Source: DASTHS01 sp035718085 (GTDB lineage Bacteria; Actinomycetota; Acidimicrobiia; Acidimicrobiales; Palsa-688). Taken from it: a DNA stretch of 8,494 nucleotides. Every line of letters begins with the position of its first letter. Position 1 is the first letter of the stretch. This document shows positions 7,252 through 8,494 of the stretch, piece by piece. The notes below the pieces were generated by a model. The model saw only the letters and a program-made list of their open reading frames with translations. It ran no database searches and had not been told where the DNA came from. Both the position numbers and the translations under genes were made by a program. Location of the stretch: the NCBI GenBank assembly GCA_035718085.1, contig DASTHS010000237.1, forward strand, positions 1 to 8,494, written 5' to 3'.

Positions 7252-8081
7252 GCGCCCACCCGCCCACCGACCAGCCCCTCGGTGCCGACGCCCCCCGCGG
7301 CACCAGGCCGCACGACGACCCGGCCGGGCCGGGTCCCGACCACACCCCGGCCATCACCGGCGCCGGCGAGCCCCGCCACGAGGCCGAAGGGCCACCCGAG
7401 CCGGCCGCCCCCCGCCCCGGGCCCCTCGCCCTGGTCGGCGGCGGGGAGTTCACCGACGGCTGCGACTTCGACCGCGACCTCTGGGAGGGCGCCGGCCGGC
7501 CCCCCGTGGTGGTGCTGCCCACCGCCGCCGCCTACGAGCACCCCCAGCGCGCCGTCGACACCGCCACCCGTTGGTTCGCCGGGTTCGGCGCCGAGGTGCG
7601 CCCGGCCATGGTGCTCGGCCGCGCCGACGCCGCCGACCCCCGCTGGGTCGACCTGGTCGCCGGCGCCCGGTTCGTCTACCTGGGTGGCGGCTCGCCGCTG
7701 CACCTGCGCTCGGTGCTCAAGGACTCCCCGGTGTGGGACGCCCTCGTCGCCGCCTGGTCGGCCGGGGCCACCGTCGCCGGGTCGTCCGCCGGGGCCATGG
7801 TGCTCTGCGACCCGATGGTCGATCCCCGCGGCGGGGCACTGACCCTCGGCCTCGGCCTGGTGCGCCACCTCGGCGTGGTCGCCCACGCCGGGTCGTGGTC
7901 GGCCGGGCGGTTGGCCCGCACCGTCGACCTCGCCACCGGGCACCTGCGCATCGCCGCCATCGACGAGCGCACCGCCCTGGTGCGCGATCCCGGCGGCAGC
8001 TGGCGGCGCGCCGGCGCCGGCGCCGTGACGGTCTACGTCGACGGCCACCCCGCCGGCCTGGAGGCGCTCGGGCGCGACTGA
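7248..8081 (+). CDS. Peptidase S51 / cyanophycinase-like protein (class I glutamine amidotransferase-like fold)
   Basis: A 277-residue protein whose ATG overlaps the previous stop (ATGA), implying coupled translation. Residues 1-59 are a Pro/Ala/Gly-rich, probably disordered extension. The S51 domain begins at LALVGGGEF (60-68). It continues with PPVVVLPTAAAYE, FVYLGGGSPLHL (142-153) and the nucleophile elbow GSSAGAMVL (178-186; Ser180 in G-x-S-x-G). Then come LGLVRHLGVVAHAGSW, with His213 as the likely catalytic His, and IDERTALV (238-245), as in cyanophycinases. The family holds Ser-dependent exopeptidases: dipeptidase E and cyanophycinase, which frees beta-Asp-Arg from cyanophycin. With catalytic Ser and His present it is probably an active hydrolase, but no cyanophycin synthetase is visible and the substrate is unknown. 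There is no signal peptide, so it is likely cytoplasmic. The conserved domain could work without the first 59 residues, but no better start is seen. Confidence 0.85.
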   Translation: MSAHPPTDQPLGADAPRGTRPHDDPAGPGPDHTPAITGAGEPRHEAEGPPEPAAPRPGPLALVGGGEFTDGCDFDRDLWEGAGRPPVVVLPTAAAYEHPQRAVDTATRWFAGFGAEVRPAMVLGRADAADPRWVDLVAGARFVYLGGGSPLHLRSVLKDSPVWDALVAAWSAGATVAGSSAGAMVLCDPMVDPRGGALTLGLGLVRHLGVVAHAGSWSAGRLARTVDLATGHLRIAAIDERTALVRDPGGSWRRAGAGAVTVYVDGHPAGLEALGRD

Positions 8082-8082
8082 C

Positions 8083-8106
8083 GCCCGGTGTCGGGCAGGA
8101 TGCCCG
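8083..8106 (+). promoter_or_regulatory. Three-part inverted repeat able to form alternative hairpins over the cyclophilin ribosome binding site
   Basis: GCCCG (8083-8087), CGGGC (8092-8096) and GCCCG (8102-8106) lie in a row. The middle element can pair leftward (loop GTGT), leaving AGGA (8097-8100) free, or rightward (loop AGGAT), placing the AGGA in a hairpin loop directly before ATG 8108. The left hairpin starts two bases after the previous stop. The stems are only 5 bp, so the regulatory role is speculative. Confidence 0.35.
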
Positions 8107-8107
8107 G

Positions 8108-8494
8108 ATGGCGACCCCCTGCCCCAACCCCGACGGCTCGAGCCCGAAGACCCAGCACTTCGACGGCCCGCCCCCCATGTGCATCGACCCCGAGAAGCGC
8201 TACAGCGCGGAGATGGTGACCTCCAAGGGCACCATGCGCATCGCCCTCGACCCGATCGCCGCCCCCAAGACGGTCAACAACTTCGTGGTGCTCGCCCGGT
8301 ACCACTACTTCGACGGCATCGTCTTCCACCGGGTGATCCCCGGCTTCGTGCTCCAGGGCGGCGACCCGCTGGGCACCGGCACCGGCGGCCCCGGCTACCG
8401 CTTCGAGGACGAGCTGCCCAAGCCGGGCCGCTACGAGCTGGGCTCGCTGGCCATGGCCAACGCCGGGCCCAACACCAACGGCTCGCAGTTCTTC
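8108..8494 (+). CDS. Cyclophilin-type peptidyl-prolyl cis-trans isomerase, 3'-truncated by window edge
   Basis: The first 129 residues are present; the frame is open at the right edge. The protein catalyses cis-trans isomerisation of X-Pro bonds in folding. Cyclophilin signatures are complete as far as visible: GTMRIALDPIAAPKTVNNFV, FHRVIPGFVLQGGDP (catalytic Arg75, with Phe80 and Gln83) and LAMANAGPNTNGSQFF (114-129). With no signal peptide or membrane segment, it is a cytoplasmic form. Residues 1-31 form an actinobacterial-style leader, CPNPDGSSPKT...PPMCID, with two cysteines (C5, C25). The start at ATG 8108 is supported by AGGA 7 nt upstream and by the leader beginning there. The gene follows the S51-like gene by 26 bases and is probably in the same operon. 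The missing part should be about 45 residues by family length. Confidence 0.95.
   Translation, partial: MATPCPNPDGSSPKTQHFDGPPPMCIDPEKRYSAEMVTSKGTMRIALDPIAAPKTVNNFVVLARYHYFDGIVFHRVIPGFVLQGGDPLGTGTGGPGYRFEDELPKPGRYELGSLAMANAGPNTNGSQFF

Overview
The window is very GC-rich, gene-dense DNA with strong G/C third-position bias and GTG as well as ATG starts. It looks like a high-GC actinobacterial chromosome. An acyl-CoA carboxylase epsilon subunit (an actinobacterial speciality), an actinobacterial-type metallophosphoesterase and a soluble cyclophilin with a CPxxDGSS...PPMCID leader together suggest the class Acidimicrobiia or a relative. That placement is an inference from gene style. No rRNA, tRNA, IS element, prophage or CRISPR array is visible.

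Left part, + strand (1-2772): the 3' bulk of an acyl-CoA carboxylase beta (carboxyltransferase) gene, whose true start lies left of the window. It is followed with a GTGA overlap by its small epsilon subunit, then by a calcineurin-like metallophosphoesterase. After 89 bases comes a GTG-started gene (2862-4205) for a secreted lipoprotein made of two diverged copies of one uncharacterised domain.

Middle, - strand (6185-4221): a full-length ethylmalonyl-CoA mutase (B12-dependent, MeaA/Ecm type), converging on the lipoprotein gene with only 15 bases between stops. Carboxylase and mutase are plausibly linked metabolically. The ethylmalonyl-CoA pathway for acetyl-CoA assimilation uses Ecm and yields propionyl-CoA, which a propionyl-CoA carboxylase then handles. 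The other pathway enzymes (Ccr, Mcd, Mch, Mcl) are not in the window.

Divergent intergenic region (6186-6615, about 430 bp): the most unusual part. It holds two candidate hairpins (one with an 11-bp perfect stem), a 16-bp perfect palindrome, and a degenerate tandem array with a 41-bp period. Five array copies share a 13-nt core, GCCYGTCTYGGGC or close variants, able to form a small hairpin. The period is not a multiple of three, so this is not a protein repeat. I do not recognise it as a known RNA or operator.

Right part, + strand (6616-8494): a methyltransferase-like protein that has lost the glycine-rich SAM-binding motif. It is coupled by ATGA overlap to a peptidase S51/cyanophycinase-like protein, followed by a cyclophilin-type peptidyl-prolyl isomerase that runs off the right edge. 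Between the last two lies a three-part repeat able to form two mutually exclusive small hairpins around the cyclophilin ribosome-binding site.
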